DNA from: a virus
Strand: one strand, 5' to 3'
Virus record (IMG/VR): IMGVR_UViG_3300003322_000702
Span: 1-39,297 of that record
DNA length: 39,297 nucleotides
In this document: piece by piece, positions 38,181 through 39,297 of the stretch
Position numbering within the stretch: the stretch's first letter is position 1
How the letters are laid out: every line of letters starts with the position of its first letter
Notes under the pieces: generated by a model
The model's database searches: none
The model's input: the letters and a program-made list of their open reading frames with translations, nothing else
What the model was told of the DNA's origin: nothing
Program-made: the position numbers and the translations under genes

Positions 38181-39297
38181 ATGAACATAGCGAATTTCAA
38201 AGTAGGAACACGGATGGGCGTAGGCTTCGCCTGCGTATTGACATTGTTGCTTTTCATTGCGCTACTCGGCACGTATGGCATGTCGAAAGTGCAGGGACGG
38301 CTTGAGGAAATCGCCTTTACCAACAATACGGAAGCCAATCTGGCGACCGAGATGTTCATTCAAGTCAATGACCAGGTGATCGTGTTGCGCAATCTGATCC
38401 TGCTCACCGAACAAGAACAAATGGCGCCGGAAATGGAGCGCCTGAAAAAAGACCAGGCGACCTACGACGCTGCAGAAGCGAAACTGGGCAAGATGTTTGC
38501 GGACTCGCCGACGACGCAGCCACAAGAACGCGCACTGTTCGCGAAGATCAAGCAACTGAAGGAAGCAGCCGCTCCTCTCATTGCCAAGGGGGCCGAACTG
38601 GGCCTGGCCAACAAAAACGAGGAAGCCACCCAGCTTCAGTTGTTTGACTTCCGGCCAACCCAACGCGAGTGGCAAAACACCCTGAGGGAACTGGTCGACT
38701 TGGAAAACAAGATGAATGACGACGCTGCTGCGGATGCCCAAAAAGCCTATGGCGAAGCACGCTTTATGGTGTTTGCGCTGAGCGCGCTAGCCCTGGGCCT
38801 GGGCGCCCTGATCGCATGGTTCATCGCGCGCGGCATCACCGGCCCCATCCAGCAGGCGCTGACCGTGGCCCAAACCGTGGCCGCCGGCGACCTCACCAGC
38901 CATATTGAGGTGAAGGGCAAGGACGAGACCAGCCAACTGCTGCAAGCCTTGAAGGACATGAACGACAGCCTGGTCCGCACAGTCAGCGATGTGCGCAGCG
39001 GCGCCGAGGCGGTCGCCACCGCATCCGGCCAGATCGCGTCGGGCGCCCAGGATTTGTCCTCGCGCACCGAGGAACAGGCAAGCTCGCTGGAGGAAACCGC
39101 GTCGTCGATGGAAGAGTTGACCGCCACCGTCCGGCAAAATGCCGACAACGCGCGCCAGGCCAGCGGCCTGGCGGCATCGGCCTCGGACGTCGCCCTCAAA
39201 GGCGGCAGCGTCGTCTCGGAAGTGGTCAGCACCATGAGCGCGATTAACGCGTCGTCGCGAAAAATCGTCGATATCATCGGCGTGATCGATGGCATCG
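38181..39297 (+). CDS. Methyl-accepting chemotaxis protein, 3' truncated by window
   Basis: 372 codons to the window edge. TM1 at about 12-33 (GVGFACVLTLLLFIALLGTYGM), four-helix-bundle periplasmic sensor (34-190), TM2 at about 194-213 (FMVFALSALALGLGALIAWFIA), HAMP (214-266, RGITGPIQQALTVAQTVAAGDL) and the start of the signalling domain with methylation-type helices (SSRTEEQASSLEETASSMEELTATVRQNADNA). Tar/Tsr-like architecture common in Burkholderiales. AGGGG precedes the ATG. Host gene unrelated to the prophage. Confidence 0.93.
   Translation, partial: MNIANFKVGTRMGVGFACVLTLLLFIALLGTYGMSKVQGRLEEIAFTNNTEANLATEMFIQVNDQVIVLRNLILLTEQEQMAPEMERLKKDQATYDAAEAKLGKMFADSPTTQPQERALFAKIKQLKEAAAPLIAKGAELGLANKNEEATQLQLFDFRPTQREWQNTLRELVDLENKMNDDAAADAQKAYGEARFMVFALSALALGLGALIAWFIARGITGPIQQALTVAQTVAAGDLTSHIEVKGKDETSQLLQALKDMNDSLVRTVSDVRSGAEAVATASGQIASGAQDLSSRTEEQASSLEETASSMEELTATVRQNADNARQASGLAASASDVALKGGSVVSEVVSTMSAINASSRKIVDIIGVIDGI

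Noticed and set aside
1-39297. CRISPR array
   Set aside because: No set of 25-40-bp direct repeats with regular spacers was seen; the 180-bp tape-measure repeats are in-frame coding duplications, and the 7-bp motif is dispersed without spacer regularity.

Overview
The window is almost entirely a Mu-like transposable prophage of the B3-like type (MuA/MuB-type transposition and Mu-type head genes, but a long non-contractile siphovirus tail). It lies on the minus strand in a GC-rich betaproteobacterium. The flanking host genes (a metallopeptidase/TPR/MORN protein and a Tar-like chemoreceptor) and the general codon style suggest Oxalobacteraceae (Massilia/Duganella/Janthinobacterium-like). That assignment is an inference from protein character, not a database result.

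Layout from the phage left end (right side of the window) leftwards. At 35.4-35.78 kb lies the presumed left terminus with phased repeats that look like transposase sites. The repressor (34910-35368, plus strand) diverges from the early operon. An operator region at 34.75-34.91 kb holds a strong early promoter and a perfect 26-bp palindrome. The early operon (34.73-25.78 kb) encodes Ner, an HTH protein, DDE transposase, MuB-type ATPase, two DNA-binding proteins, a wHTH-DUF3310 fusion, DUF3164, DUF2786, a zinc-ribbon protein, GemA and a Mor-family activator. A middle promoter with an activator dyad at 25.72 kb then drives the lysis and packaging block (25.6-16.95 kb): GH73-type endolysin, HNH-like protein, holin/lipoprotein fusion, lipase-like hydrolase, TraR/DksA zinc finger, membrane protein, small and large terminase, portal, MuF and gpG.

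A lower-GC two-gene cargo (moron) with its own promoter and terminator sits at 15.9-16.95 kb. The same activator dyad recurs at 15.68 kb, just upstream of the protease/scaffold, decoration and major capsid genes. After these come head-tail connection proteins, tail tube, tail chaperones joined by a probable -1 ribosomal frameshift, a 1916-residue tape measure, two tail-tip proteins and a Gly/Ala-rich tail fibre cut off by the window start. The phage right end is outside the window.

Beyond the ordinary genes, four signals stand out. (1) The 7-mer CGTTAAA/TTTAACG occurs 37 times between 2.2 and 35.6 kb, in nearly every gene and in both orientations, against about two expected by chance; it is absent from the flanking host DNA and the cargo genes. 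(2) A 100-nt element between MuF and gpG folds by hand into a cloverleaf-like four-way junction closed by a perfect 11-bp stem. (3) An identical activator dyad sits at the middle and late promoters. (4) The autonomous two-gene cargo encodes a two-TM coiled-coil protein and a small soluble partner.
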